Positions 26,626 to 35,707 of a stretch of 58,831 nt of DNA are shown here, piece after piece (the stretch's first letter is position 1; every line of letters begins with the position of its first letter). The notes below the pieces were generated by a model, which had not been told where the DNA came from, searched no databases, and was given only the letters and a program-made list of their open reading frames with translations. Source of the DNA: Croceibacterium_A sp044506885 (GTDB lineage: Bacteria > Pseudomonadota > Alphaproteobacteria > Sphingomonadales > Sphingomonadaceae); NCBI GenBank assembly GCA_044506885.1, contig JBIQKC010000018.1:1-58831 (forward strand). The letters run 5' to 3'. The translations under genes were made by a program, and so were the position numbers.

Positions 26626-27777
26626 GTGGCTCGCGCGCTCTACATCCACTGGCCGTTCTGCCTGAAAAAGTGCCCGTACTGCGACTTCAACTCGCACGTG
26701 CGCGACGGGGTAGACATGCCGGCGTGGCGCGATGCCCTGCTGGCGGACATGCGCCACGAAGCGGCGCAGGCGGGCGGCGAGACGCTGGAATCGGTGTTCT
26801 TCGGGGGCGGAACCCCTTCGCTGATGCCGCCGGAACTGGTTGCGGCCTTGCTGGCGGAGGCTGAACGGCTGTGGGGCTTTGCGCCGGATATCGAGATAAC
26901 GCTGGAGGCCAACCCCTCCTCGGTCGAGGCGTCGCGCTTCGCCGCGCTGGCCAGCGCCGGGGTCAACCGCGTCTCGCTCGGCCTTCAGGCGCTCGACGAC
27001 GAAGCGTTGCGGTTTCTCGGGCGGCTTCATGACGTCAACGAAGGTCTGGCCGCGCTGGAGATCGCGCAGCAACACTTTCCGCGCGTCAGCTTCGATCTGA
27101 TCTATGCCCGTCCCGGTCAGACGCCGGAAGAATGGGACCGGGAGATGGCCCGCGCGCTGACTTTCGGCGTCGAGCACCTCTCGCTCTATCAACTCACCAT
27201 CGAGGCGGGCACGCGCTTCGCGACCGACGTGCGGCAAGGGGCATTCGCTCCGCTGGACGACGATCCGGCCGCCGATCTCTTCGCCCTCACCCGCGAGCGC
27301 GCCGCCGCAGCCGGACTGCCGGCCTACGAAGTCAGCAACCATGCCCGCCCCGGCGCGGCGAGCCGGCACAACCTCGCCTATTGGCGCTATCGCGACTACG
27401 CCGGAATCGGCCCCGGCGCGCATGGGCGGCGCGGCGGGATGGCCACGGTGCGCCACCGGAAGCCGGAGAACTATCTGACGGCGGTGGCGCGCAATGGCCA
27501 CGGCATGGCGGAAGAACGCGCGCTGTCATCTCGCGAACAGGCTGGCGAAGCGCTGCTGATGGGGCTGCGCCTGGCCGAAGGCGTCGATCCGGCGTCCCTC
27601 GCCCATCGCTTCGGGCTGGCGGAAAGCGCGTTGCTCGACGGCGAGCGCGCCGTATTCCTCGAAGGCTTGGGCCTCCTTTGGCGAAACGAGGGGCGCATTG
27701 GCGTCACAGGCCGGGGAATGCCGGTGCTCGACGCGCTGCTGGGCGAACTGGTGCCCGAGGAACTCGCCACGGCATGA
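26626..27777 (+). CDS. hemW: Radical SAM heme chaperone HemW
   Basis: A 383-residue protein related to oxygen-independent coproporphyrinogen oxidase HemN, but acting as a heme chaperone. The radical-SAM 4Fe-4S motif is CLKKCPYC (CxxxCxxC; about residues 12-19), preceded by IHWPF. Further family motifs are FGGGTPSLM and the C-terminal HemN region (about residues 290-375). The extra N-terminal Cys of true HemN was not seen. It starts at GTG and ends in an ATGA overlap with xerC. Confidence 0.93.
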   Translation: MARALYIHWPFCLKKCPYCDFNSHVRDGVDMPAWRDALLADMRHEAAQAGGETLESVFFGGGTPSLMPPELVAALLAEAERLWGFAPDIEITLEANPSSVEASRFAALASAGVNRVSLGLQALDDEALRFLGRLHDVNEGLAALEIAQQHFPRVSFDLIYARPGQTPEEWDREMARALTFGVEHLSLYQLTIEAGTRFATDVRQGAFAPLDDDPAADLFALTRERAAAAGLPAYEVSNHARPGAASRHNLAYWRYRDYAGIGPGAHGRRGGMATVRHRKPENYLTAVARNGHGMAEERALSSREQAGEALLMGLRLAEGVDPASLAHRFGLAESALLDGERAVFLEGLGLLWRNEGRIGVTGRGMPVLDALLGELVPEELATA

Positions 27778-28670
27778 GCAAGGCCGATCTTCTCGAGCGC
27801 TGGCATGACCATCTCGCCAACGGCCGCCGCCGTTCGCCGCACACGGTGCGCGCCTATGTCGCCACGGCGGCGCGATGGCTCGACGCCACCGGGGCGCAGG
27901 ATTGGCACACGGTCGCCCGGCTCGATTCCGCTGCCCTGCGCGCGCAACTAGCGTCACGACGCGGCGATGGCATCGGCAATGTTTCCGCCGCGCGCGAACT
28001 GTCGGCGCTCAAGAACTTCGTCGCCTTCGCCCGCGCGGAGGCCGGACATACGGACACAGCCGCGCCGCGCCTGCGCGGCCCACGCGTCAAGAAGGGCCTG
28101 CCGCGCCCGGTGACGCCGGACGATGCCGTCAACGTGACCGATGCGGTGCAGGAGTCGGCGGCTACCGACTGGATCGGCGCGCGCGATCGGGCGGTGCTGC
28201 TGCTGATGTACGGCGCTGGCCTGCGCATTGCCGAGGCGCTGTCGCTGAAAGGTTCCGACCTGCCGCTAGGCGAAACGCTGCTGGTTACCGGCAAGGGCGG
28301 CAAGCAGCGCGTGACGCCGCTGCTGCCCGTGGTCCGAGCGGCGGTGGCGGACTATGCCGCGCGCTGTCCGTGGCCGCTCTCGGCCGAAGAGCCGCTGTTC
28401 CGCGGCGCGAGAGGCGGCCCGCTGGGCCAGGGAATGGTGCAGAAGGCCATGGCGCGCGCGCGCATGGCGCTGGGCCTGCCGCCGACGGCCACTCCGCACG
28501 CCTTGCGGCACAGCTTCGCGACGCACCTGCTGGGCGAAGGGGCGGACTTGCGCAGCTTGCAGGAACTGCTCGGCCACGCGAGCCTCGGTTCGACGCAGAT
28601 CTACACCAAAGTGGATGCGGCCACGCTGCTCGACACCTATCGCGCCGCCCATCCCCGCGAACGGGATTAG
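27774..28670 (+). CDS. xerC: Tyrosine recombinase XerC
   Basis: A 298-residue site-specific recombinase that resolves chromosome dimers at dif together with XerD. The N-terminal SAM-like core-binding domain (about residues 1-95) precedes a catalytic domain with Arg151 (GAGLRIAE), the HxxR of HALRH (His242, Arg245), His of LGHASLG and the nucleophile Tyr277 (STQIYTKV). The length and location in a housekeeping operon favour XerC/XerD over a phage integrase. XerC is chosen over XerD by context only. Confidence 0.88.
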   Translation: MSKADLLERWHDHLANGRRRSPHTVRAYVATAARWLDATGAQDWHTVARLDSAALRAQLASRRGDGIGNVSAARELSALKNFVAFARAEAGHTDTAAPRLRGPRVKKGLPRPVTPDDAVNVTDAVQESAATDWIGARDRAVLLLMYGAGLRIAEALSLKGSDLPLGETLLVTGKGGKQRVTPLLPVVRAAVADYAARCPWPLSAEEPLFRGARGGPLGQGMVQKAMARARMALGLPPTATPHALRHSFATHLLGEGADLRSLQELLGHASLGSTQIYTKVDAATLLDTYRAAHPRERD

Positions 28671-28680
28671 GGTCAGGACC

Positions 28681-29292
28681 CTAGCAGTCGCGCTCGGCGC
28701 GCGGCTTCCAGGTGGCTACGCGCCAGATGTAGGCGATGATCGTCAGGGCAACGGCTCCTAGGATGATCCAGGTCAGGATGTCCTGCGAATCCTCCAGGTA
28801 TCCGCCCAGCCATCGCCCGCCGTAGATCAGCAGCACGTTCCAGACGCCCGATCCCAGGAAGGTATAAATCACGAACTTCCACTTGCTCATGTGCGCAAGG
28901 CCGGCCGGCAGCGAAATGATCGTGCGCAGCACGGGCGAGAAGCGGAGGAAGAACACCACCCATTGTCCGTGCCTGCGGAAGAAGCGGCTCGCTTTCTCGA
29001 TGTCTTCCCATTCGAGCGTCAGCCACCGGCCATAGCGCTCGACGAACGGAGCGAGGCGCTGGTAGCCCCACGCGTCGCCGAGCCAGAACCAGGCGTAGTT
29101 GCCGATGGTCGAGCCCACGGTGCCCGCGATCAGCAGCGGCCAGAACTCCATCTGGCCGCGCGCGACCAGGATACCGCCGATGCCCATGATGACTTCGGAA
29201 GGGATCGGCGGAAATATGTTCTCGATCGCCATCAGCAGCGCGATGCCGAGATAGCCGCCGCGCGCGATAGCCTCGATGATGAAGTCTTGCAT
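28681..29292 (-). CDS. DedA family membrane protein
   Basis: A 203-residue inner-membrane protein of the DedA/VTT family with about five helices. It has the family features ENIFPPIPSEVIMGIGG (about residues 24-40), GSTIGNYAWFWLGDAWG, and FFLRFSPVLRTIISLPAGLAHMS near residue 125. DedA proteins act in lipid carrier (undecaprenyl phosphate) flipping and membrane homeostasis. It is downstream of gshB, from which a cruciform repeat separates it. Confidence 0.9.
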   Translation of the reverse strand: MQDFIIEAIARGGYLGIALLMAIENIFPPIPSEVIMGIGGILVARGQMEFWPLLIAGTVGSTIGNYAWFWLGDAWGYQRLAPFVERYGRWLTLEWEDIEKASRFFRRHGQWVVFFLRFSPVLRTIISLPAGLAHMSKWKFVIYTFLGSGVWNVLLIYGGRWLGGYLEDSQDILTWIILGAVALTIIAYIWRVATWKPRAERDC

Positions 29293-29344
29293 TGGAAGAA
29301 TAACGCGCCGGCGGGGTTCAGGGTTCGCACCCTACCCCAATTTC

Positions 29345-29424
29345 TCGTCACCCCCGCGAAAGCGGGGGCCCAGTTGGCTCTGCGCGAACACTCGACTGGG
29401 TTCCCGCTTTCGCGGGAATGACGA
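29345..29424. repeat. Cruciform palindromic repeat (HSRESGNP type), gshB/dedA intergenic copy
   Basis: About 80 bp. The outer ends TCGTCA and TGACGA are complementary, as are the inner CCCAGT and ACTGGG. Each arm is itself a hairpin (CCCCGCGAAAGCGGGG on the left, CCCGCTTTCGCGGG on the right). The same layout occurs at 54473-54558 and 55837-55923. Here it lies between the gshB stop and the dedA start, where it could also act as a transcript barrier. Confidence 0.9.
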
Positions 29425-29432
29425 ATCGGGGA

Positions 29433-30386
29433 TCATGAGCCAAGGCGACTTTCGATCGCGTCCCATATGAGCGCGGCGGTGTCTGTGCCGTCGAACCTGT
29501 CGATGGCGACGATGCCGGTGGGAGAGGTGACGTTGATCTCCGTCAGCCACTTGCCGCCGATAACGTCGATGCCAACGAAGATGAGCCCGAGGCGCTTCAG
29601 CTCCGGGCCCAGCGCGGCGCAGATTTCCTCCTCCATCGGCGTAAGCGTGGTCGGTTCGGCGGAGCCGCCCTGCACCAGGTTGGAGCGGAACTCCCCTTCC
29701 CCCGGCCTGCGGTTGATCGCGCCGGCCACTTCGCCGTCGACCAGCACGATGCGCTTGTCGCCTTCGGCCACTTCGGGGAGGAACGGCTGCACCATGTGCG
29801 GTTCGGGCCAAGTCTGGTTGAACACCTCGATCAGCGCCGACAGGTTATCGCCGCTTTCGGGCACGCGGAAAATCGCCTTGCCGCCGTTGCCGTGGATGGG
29901 CTTGACCACCGCCGCGCCGTGGCGGCGCATGAAAGCGCGCACCTCGTCCACGCTGCGCGTCACCAGCGTGGGCGGCATGAAGCGCCGGTAATCGAGCACG
30001 AAGACCTTTTCCGGTGCGTTGCGCACGCTGGCCGGGTTGTTGACCACCAGCGTTTCCGCCTCGATCCGTTCCAGCAGGTGCGTCGCGGTGATGTAGCCCA
30101 TGTGGAACGGCGGGTCCTGCCGCATCAGCACCACGTCCACGTCGCGCCCGAGATCGAGCCGCCGCGCCTCGCCGGCGCTGAAATGGTCGCCCGCGACGGG
30201 CTGCACCCGCACCGGCCGGGCCAGCGCATGGAGCCGGTCGTCCTCGTCCAGCGTCAGGCTGCCGACGTCGTAGTGGAACAGCTCGTACCCGCGCGCCTGC
30301 CCGCCTAGCATCAGGGCGAAGCTCGAATCGCCGGCGATGTTGATGCTTTCCAGCGGGTCCATCTGGACCGCGACGCGCAGTGTCAT
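29433..30386 (-). CDS. gshB: Glutathione synthetase
   Basis: A 317-residue ATP-grasp enzyme joining gamma-glutamylcysteine and glycine in the cytoplasm. It has MRQDPPFHMGYITATHLLE (about residues 88-106), the ATP-binding lysine and Gly-rich VVKPIHGNGGKAIFRV (about 157-172), and LIFVGIDVIGGKWLTEINVTSPTG near the C-terminus. The ATG at 30386 begins the family N-terminus MTLRVAVQMDP; the open frame continues upstream. It lies 10 bp after yraN in the rsmI-yraN-gshB operon. Confidence 0.96.
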   Translation of the reverse strand: MTLRVAVQMDPLESINIAGDSSFALMLGGQARGYELFHYDVGSLTLDEDDRLHALARPVRVQPVAGDHFSAGEARRLDLGRDVDVVLMRQDPPFHMGYITATHLLERIEAETLVVNNPASVRNAPEKVFVLDYRRFMPPTLVTRSVDEVRAFMRRHGAAVVKPIHGNGGKAIFRVPESGDNLSALIEVFNQTWPEPHMVQPFLPEVAEGDKRIVLVDGEVAGAINRRPGEGEFRSNLVQGGSAEPTTLTPMEEEICAALGPELKRLGLIFVGIDVIGGKWLTEINVTSPTGIVAIDRFDGTDTAALIWDAIESRLGS

Positions 30387-30396
30387 GCTTGTTCCC

Positions 30397-30747
30397 TCAG
30401 GGCTGCCAGGCGTTGACGATGTGGCGTGGCCAGCGGCCCGGTGCAAGCAGCAGCACGTCTATGCGGATCGTGTCGCCGGGTTTCGCGAAGCGATGCGCGA
30501 CGGCTTCGGTGGCAGCGGCCACGCGGCGCAGGCGATAGCCGTCGATCGCGGTTTCGAGACCTTTCCCCTCCGCGCGCCACTTCACTTCGACGAACAGCAC
30601 CGTGCGCCCGCGCCGGGCGACGAGGTCGATTTCGCCGCGCGGCGTCTTCACGCGGCGGGCAAGCACGCGCCAGCCGTGGAGATAAAGCCAGCAGGCGGCG
30701 GTCCATTCGCCGCGCCAGCCGCGCCGTTCCGCCTCCTGCCGCTTCAC
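30397..30747 (-). CDS. yraN: YraN family (UPF0102) endonuclease-fold protein
   Basis: A 116-residue protein with a restriction-endonuclease-like fold: GEWTAACWLYLHGWRVLARR, the acidic GEIDLVARRGRTVLFVEVKWR (PD-(D/E)xK-like with E-V-K at about residues 62-64), and a C-terminal basic region. Its biological role is not settled. It starts with GTG overlapping the rsmI stop (GTGA), the usual rsmI-yraN gene pairing. Confidence 0.9.
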   Translation of the reverse strand: MKRQEAERRGWRGEWTAACWLYLHGWRVLARRVKTPRGEIDLVARRGRTVLFVEVKWRAEGKGLETAIDGYRLRRVAAATEAVAHRFAKPGDTIRIDVLLLAPGRWPRHIVNAWQP

Positions 30748-31589
30748 GCGCCGCGCAGTTCCAGCGCGCGGGCATAGAGCGCCTTGCGGTCGAGCCCGGT
30801 CGCCTTCGCCACCCGCGCTGCGGCCTGCGACGGCTTCTCGGTCGCCAGGGCCTGGCGCAGCAAGTCATCGGGATCGCCCGCCGGCGGCCGCTCGCCTGGC
30901 GGGCCGACCAAGAGAACGATCTCGCCCTTCGGCGGGTGCGCTGAATAGTGCGCCGCGAGTTCCACCGCGCTGCCTGTGCGGCATTCCTCGAACACCTTGG
31001 TCAGTTCGCGCGCCACCGAAATCTCGCGGCCGGGCAGCGCCTCGCCGACGGCCTCCAGCGCCTTCGCGAGGCGCGGCGCGGTTTCGAAGAACACCAGCGT
31101 CGCGCGCACCCCGGCCAGTTCTTCCAGCACCTCGCGCCGCGCCTTGTCCTTCTGCGGCAGGAAGCCGGCGAACAGGAAGCGGTCGCTCGGCAGGCCGGAG
31201 AGCGTCAGCGCCATCACCGGCGCGCTCGGCCCCGGCAGGCTGGTAACGGAGAGGCCGCGCGCCTTCGCTTCGCGCACCAGCTTGTAGCCGGGATCGGAAA
31301 TCAGTGGCGTGCCGGCATCGCTGACCAGCGCCACGGCCTTTCCCTCCATCGCGCGCAGCAGCCGCTCCCGATCGGCCTCCGCGCTGTGATCGTCGTAGCG
31401 CCACAGCGGCCTGGAAATGCCGAGGTGTTTGAGCAATTTCGCGGTGACGCGCGTATCCTCGCAGGCGATGGCGTCGGATCGCGCCAGAATGTCGGCCGCG
31501 CGAACGGTCAGGTCACCAAGATTGCCAATCGGAGTCGCGACTATATAGAGGCCGGGAGGCAGAGGTTCGGGTCGGTCGGCGTCGCTCAC
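30744..31589 (-). CDS. rsmI: 16S rRNA (cytidine1402-2'-O)-methyltransferase RsmI
   Basis: About 281 residues of the tetrapyrrole-methylase fold. It has LYIVATPIGNLGDLTVRA at the start, CEDTRVTAKLLKHLGI, ALVSDAGTPLISDPGYKLV (about residues 90-108) and LPGPSAPVMALTLSGLPSDRF. RsmI 2'-O-methylates C1402 in the ribosomal decoding site. The frame extends to a TTG at 31625, but the GTG at 31589 is preferred since it begins close to the conserved region and clears the divergent lipoprotein gene. Confidence 0.95.
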   Translation of the reverse strand: MSDADRPEPLPPGLYIVATPIGNLGDLTVRAADILARSDAIACEDTRVTAKLLKHLGISRPLWRYDDHSAEADRERLLRAMEGKAVALVSDAGTPLISDPGYKLVREAKARGLSVTSLPGPSAPVMALTLSGLPSDRFLFAGFLPQKDKARREVLEELAGVRATLVFFETAPRLAKALEAVGEALPGREISVARELTKVFEECRTGSAVELAAHYSAHPPKGEIVLLVGPPGERPPAGDPDDLLRQALATEKPSQAAARVAKATGLDRKALYARALELRGA

Positions 31590-31627
31590 GCGGCGCTTGT
31601 GGCCCACATTCAGCGGGAGCCGCAAGG

Positions 31628-32776
31628 ATGTTGGCGAATTTGAAGCGCGGCCTGGCTGTCGTGCTGCTCACGGTAGCCCTCGCGGCGTGTAAGGTAATCC
31701 CCGATTCCGGCCAGCCGGGGCCGCCGCCTCCCCCGCCGGTCGATACCCCTTCGGAAGACGTGCTGCCGACCGACACTACGCGCCACCGCGTGGCCTTGCT
31801 GGTGCCGCTGTCGGGCGACAACGCCGCGGTCGGCCGTTCGATCGCCAATGCTACGACGATGGCGCTGCTCGACACCAATGCCGAGAACCTGCGCATCACC
31901 ACTTACGACACCGCCACCGGCGCCAGCAGCGCAGCGGCGAGGGCGATCGCCGACGGCAACAAGCTGATTCTCGGCCCGCTGCTGCGCGACGACGTGGCGG
32001 CCGTTTCCGCTCGCGCCCGCCCGGCCGATGTGCCGCTGCTGACATTTTCCAACGATACATCGGTCGCCGCGCCCGACGTGTTCGTGATGGGACATGTGCC
32101 CGAACAGTCCGTCCAGCGCACCGTCGCCTATTCGGCCAGCAAGGGCGCGCGGCGCTTCGCGGCGCTGTTGCCCAACGGCGAATACGGCCGCCGCGCGGGC
32201 GACGCCCTGTCCGCCGCGCTGGGCCGCGCCGGCGGCTCGCTGGTGGCCACCGAGCGTTACGACCGGGGCAACACCTCGATCGTCAGCGCCGCCCGCAGGC
32301 TGACCGAAGGGGGCGGCTTCGACGCGGTCCTGATCGCGGAAGGACAACGCCTGTCGGCGCTCGCCGCCAACATGCTCAAGGAAAGCGACGCGCAGGTCGT
32401 CATTCTGGGCACGGAGCTGTGGAGCGGCGAAGCGGGCGTGGCCGAATCGGCATCGCTGAACGGCGCGTTGTTTTCGGCCGTGTCCGACAATCGCTATCGC
32501 CAGTTCGTCACCAGCTATGAATCGCGCTTCGGCGAGCAGCCCTATCGCATCGCCACGCTCGGCTACGATGCGGTCCTGCTTACATTGCGCATCGCCCGCG
32601 ACTGGAGCGTGGGGAGCGACTTCCCGACCGCGCGGATGCTGGCGAACGACGGCTTCCTGGGGCTCGACGGCCCGTTCCGGTTCCGCAGCGACGGCGTGGG
32701 CGAACGGGCGATGGAAGTCCGCCAGGTAGGCAACGGCGCCGTTTCGGTGGTCGATGCCGCCCCGACGCGCTTCTGA
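31628..32776 (+). CDS. LpoA-like penicillin-binding protein activator (periplasmic-binding fold lipoprotein)
   Basis: A 382-residue lipoprotein with signal and lipobox ALAAC (about residue 19), then a Pro-rich linker (GQPGPPPPPPVDTP). The remainder has the branched-chain amino-acid-binding fold with RVALLVPLSGDNAAVGRSIANA and LGPLLRDDVAAVSARAR. This architecture is typical of alphaproteobacterial penicillin-binding protein activators, which work at the cell wall from the outer membrane. It diverges from rsmI, and parE follows on the same strand. Confidence 0.85.
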   Translation: MLANLKRGLAVVLLTVALAACKVIPDSGQPGPPPPPPVDTPSEDVLPTDTTRHRVALLVPLSGDNAAVGRSIANATTMALLDTNAENLRITTYDTATGASSAAARAIADGNKLILGPLLRDDVAAVSARARPADVPLLTFSNDTSVAAPDVFVMGHVPEQSVQRTVAYSASKGARRFAALLPNGEYGRRAGDALSAALGRAGGSLVATERYDRGNTSIVSAARRLTEGGGFDAVLIAEGQRLSALAANMLKESDAQVVILGTELWSGEAGVAESASLNGALFSAVSDNRYRQFVTSYESRFGEQPYRIATLGYDAVLLTLRIARDWSVGSDFPTARMLANDGFLGLDGPFRFRSDGVGERAMEVRQVGNGAVSVVDAAPTRF

Positions 32777-32809
32777 TCGCGCGTTGGCGGAAAACCCCGC
32801 CGCGCCAGC

Positions 32810-32839
32810 TTGAAGGCGGCCGAGCGCCACCCCTATAGC
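32810..32839 (+). promoter_or_regulatory. Predicted leaderless promoter of parE
   Basis: TTGAAG (32810-32815), 18-nt spacer, TATAGC (32834-32839). The transcription start would fall 7 nt later, at or next to the A of the parE ATG (32846). No Shine-Dalgarno precedes that ATG. The predicted product is a leaderless mRNA. Confidence 0.5.
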
Positions 32840-32845
32840 CGCGCC

Positions 32846-34822
32846 ATGTCAGACGACCTGTTCGAGCAGTTGCCCGCTGGGGGCGGCGACTACGATTCTT
32901 CCGCCATCGAAGTCCTCGAAGGGCTCGAGCCCGTCCGCCGTCGCCCCGGCATGTACATCGGCGGCACTGACGAGCGCGCGCTGCACCACCTCGCCGCCGA
33001 AGTGCTCGACAACGCGATGGACGAGGCGGTGGCGGGCCACGCCACGCGGATCGAGGTGGAGCTGAACGAAGGTAACCGGCTGAGCATCGCCGACAACGGC
33101 CGCGGGATGCCGGTGGACGAGCATCCCAAGTTCCCCGGCAAGTCTTCGCTCGAAGTGATCATGACCATGCTGCATTCGGGCGGCAAGTTCTCGGGCAAGG
33201 CCTATGCCACCAGCGGCGGCCTGCACGGCGTGGGCGTCAGCGTGGTCAACGCGCTGTCGGTCAACACTCGCGTGGAAGTCGCGCGCAACAAGGAGGTCTT
33301 CGGGCAGGAGTTTTCCAGGGGCCTGCCGCTCGGCCCATTGCAGCGGATCGGCAGCACCCCGAACCGCCGCGGCACCACGGTCGCCTTCACGCCGGATCCC
33401 GAAATCTTCGGCGAGCGCGAGTTCAAGCCGATGCGGCTGTTCAGGCTCGCCCGCTCGAAGGCGTACCTCTTCGCCGGAGTCGAGATCCGCTGGAAATGTG
33501 CGCCCGCGCTGGCGACCGACGGCGTGCCCGAGGAAGCAGTGTTCCAGTTTCCCGGCGGCCTCGCCGATCACCTCGCCGAGCAGGTGAACGGGCGCGAATG
33601 CGTGACGTCCGAGTTCTTCACCGGGCGGCAGGACTTTCCGGACGAACAGGGCCGCGTGGAATGGGCGATCGCCTGGCCGCTGTGGTCCGACGGCGCCTAT
33701 TCCTGGTACTGCAACACCGTCCCGACCCCCGATGGCGGCACGCACGAGCAGGGCCTGCGCGCCGCGCTGGCCAAGGGCATCCGCGCCTTCGGCGAACTGA
33801 TCGGGCAGAAGAAAGCCAAGGACATCTCCGCCGACGACATCGTCACCGGCAGCGAAGTCATGCTTTCGGTATTCGTCCGCGATCCGCAATTCCAGAGCCA
33901 GACCAAGGATCGCCTGACCAGCCCCGAGGCCGCGCGGCTGGTCGAGAATGCGGTGCGCGACCATTTCGATCACTTCCTGGCCGACAACATGGAGCGCGGG
34001 CGGGCGCTTCTCGGCAGCGTGATGGAGCGCATGGACGAGCGGCTGCGGCGCAAGGCCGAGCGCGAGGTCAAGCGCAAGACCGCCACCAACGCCCGCAAGC
34101 TGCGTCTGCCCGGCAAGCTGACCGATTGCTCCGGCGAAGGCGACGGCGAGACCGAGCTGTTCATCGTCGAAGGCGACAGCGCCGGGGGCAGCGCCAAGCA
34201 GGCGCGCGACCGCAAGACGCAGGCGATCCTGCCGATCCGGGGCAAGATCCTCAACGTCGCCTCGGCAACCGCCGACAAGATCCGCGCCAACGCCGAGATC
34301 GCCGACCTCACGCTCGCGCTCGGCTGCGGCAGCCGCAAGGACTTCGATCCCGATACGTTGCGCTACGACCGCGTGGTCATCATGACCGACGCCGATGTCG
34401 ACGGCGCGCATATCGCCACGCTGCTGATGACCTTCTTCTTCCAGGAAATGCCCGAGCTGGTCCGGCGCGGTCACCTGTTCCTGGCCCAGCCCCCGCTCTA
34501 TCGCCTGACCGCCGGCAAGGAGAGCCACTACGCCCGCGACGACGCGCATCGCGCCGAGCTTGAGGAAACGGTGTTCAAGGGCAAGAAAGTCGAAGTCTCG
34601 CGCTTCAAGGGTCTCGGCGAGATGAACCCGCAGCAATTGCGCGAAACCACGATGAGCCCCGACAGCCGAACGCTGACCCGCATCACCCTGCCTCCCGAAC
34701 ACGAGCAGCGCTATGCGGTGAAGGAACTGGTGGACCAGCTCATGGGCCGCAACCCGGAGCATCGCTTCAACTTCATCCAGAACCGCGCCGGCGAAGTGGA
34801 TCGCGACCTGATCGACGCGTGA
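32846..34822 (+). CDS. parE: DNA topoisomerase IV subunit B (ParE)
   Basis: A 658-residue GHKL-ATPase subunit that powers chromosome decatenation with ParC. It has the ATP-binding EVLDNAMDEAVAGHA, DNGRGMPVDEHP and SGGLHGVGVSVVNALS. The transducer follows, then the TOPRIM domain with EGDSAGGSAKQARDRKTQAI (about 450) and TDADVDGAHIATLL. The sequence and length fit ParE rather than the longer GyrB. The start ATG has no ribosome-binding site; see the promoter entry. ParC is not in the window. Confidence 0.96.
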   Translation: MSDDLFEQLPAGGGDYDSSAIEVLEGLEPVRRRPGMYIGGTDERALHHLAAEVLDNAMDEAVAGHATRIEVELNEGNRLSIADNGRGMPVDEHPKFPGKSSLEVIMTMLHSGGKFSGKAYATSGGLHGVGVSVVNALSVNTRVEVARNKEVFGQEFSRGLPLGPLQRIGSTPNRRGTTVAFTPDPEIFGEREFKPMRLFRLARSKAYLFAGVEIRWKCAPALATDGVPEEAVFQFPGGLADHLAEQVNGRECVTSEFFTGRQDFPDEQGRVEWAIAWPLWSDGAYSWYCNTVPTPDGGTHEQGLRAALAKGIRAFGELIGQKKAKDISADDIVTGSEVMLSVFVRDPQFQSQTKDRLTSPEAARLVENAVRDHFDHFLADNMERGRALLGSVMERMDERLRRKAEREVKRKTATNARKLRLPGKLTDCSGEGDGETELFIVEGDSAGGSAKQARDRKTQAILPIRGKILNVASATADKIRANAEIADLTLALGCGSRKDFDPDTLRYDRVVIMTDADVDGAHIATLLMTFFFQEMPELVRRGHLFLAQPPLYRLTAGKESHYARDDAHRAELEETVFKGKKVEVSRFKGLGEMNPQQLRETTMSPDSRTLTRITLPPEHEQRYAVKELVDQLMGRNPEHRFNFIQNRAGEVDRDLIDA

Positions 34823-34852
34823 CTCGGATCGGATAGCGGAGGGGGGACCAGG

Positions 34853-35707
34853 GTGCCTGAATTGAACCACACCCGCTTTGCCCGCGTCCGCGCGCTGCTG
34901 GAGGGCTACACGCCGTCTCCGGGGTGGCGGAGCTGGCTCTACGAATTCGCGCTGTTCGGCTTCAAGCAAGGGTGGGCCTGCCTGTTCGGTGGCCTGATGC
35001 TGGCGCTGCTGCTGGCGACGCACCTGTTCTATCCGCAAGGTGCGTCGCTCGCGCGCTACGACTTCCTCACGCTCGCGGCGCTGGCGATCCAGGTCGCGAT
35101 GCTCGTCTTGCGGCTGGAAACGCTGGCGGAGGCCAAGGTGATCCTCGTCTTCCACGTGGTCGGGACGGTGATGGAACTGTTCAAGACTTCCGCCGGATCA
35201 TGGCTCTATCCCGAACCTTCGCTGCTGCGCATCGGCGATGTGCCGCTGTTCTCCGGCTTCATGTACGCCGCGGTCGGCAGCTATCTTGCGCGCGTCTGGC
35301 GCATCTTCGATTTTCGCTTCACGCATTACCCGCTCACGCCGTGGACGCAGGTGCTGGCGCTGGCGATCTACGTCAACTTCTTCGCCCACCACTGGCTGCC
35401 GGATGTCAGGCTGGCACTGTTCGCGGCGATGGCGCTGCTGTTCTGGCGCACGCGCGTGTACTTCACCGTCTGGCGCGAGCCGCGCTGGATGCCGCTGCTC
35501 GTGGGCTTCCTGCTCGTCGCGCTGTTCATCTGGTTCGCGGAGAACATCGGCACGTTCGCCCGCGCCTGGACATATCCAGGGCAGGAAGGCGAATGGACGA
35601 TGGTTTCCCCCGCCAAGCTGGGGGCCTGGTACCTGCTGATGTACATTTCGTTCGTGCTGGTCGCGTCGGTCCACGGCCGCCGGCCGCACACGGCTCACAG
35701 CGCGTAG
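34853..35707 (+). CDS. DUF817 family integral membrane protein
   Basis: A 284-residue protein with about eight membrane helices. It has the family segments FGFKQGWACLFGGLMLALLLATHLFYP (about 36-62), KVILVFHVVGTVMELFKTSAGSW (about 97-119) and a C-terminal FAENIGTFARAWTYPGQEGEWTMVS. DUF817 has no known function. It starts with GTG 30 bp after parE and its end overlaps the convergent chemoreceptor gene by 13 bp. Confidence 0.8.
   Translation: MPELNHTRFARVRALLEGYTPSPGWRSWLYEFALFGFKQGWACLFGGLMLALLLATHLFYPQGASLARYDFLTLAALAIQVAMLVLRLETLAEAKVILVFHVVGTVMELFKTSAGSWLYPEPSLLRIGDVPLFSGFMYAAVGSYLARVWRIFDFRFTHYPLTPWTQVLALAIYVNFFAHHWLPDVRLALFAAMALLFWRTRVYFTVWREPRWMPLLVGFLLVALFIWFAENIGTFARAWTYPGQEGEWTMVSPAKLGAWYLLMYISFVLVASVHGRRPHTAHSA

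Noticed and set aside
27774..28670. Phage or island integrase
   Set aside because: The gene lies in a housekeeping operon (rph-rdgB-hemW) with family length and motifs of XerC, and no island or attachment-site structure surrounds it.
29345..29424. CRISPR-like array from the cruciform repeats
   Set aside because: Copies are dispersed, not spaced at regular short intervals, there are no spacers, and no cas genes are present.
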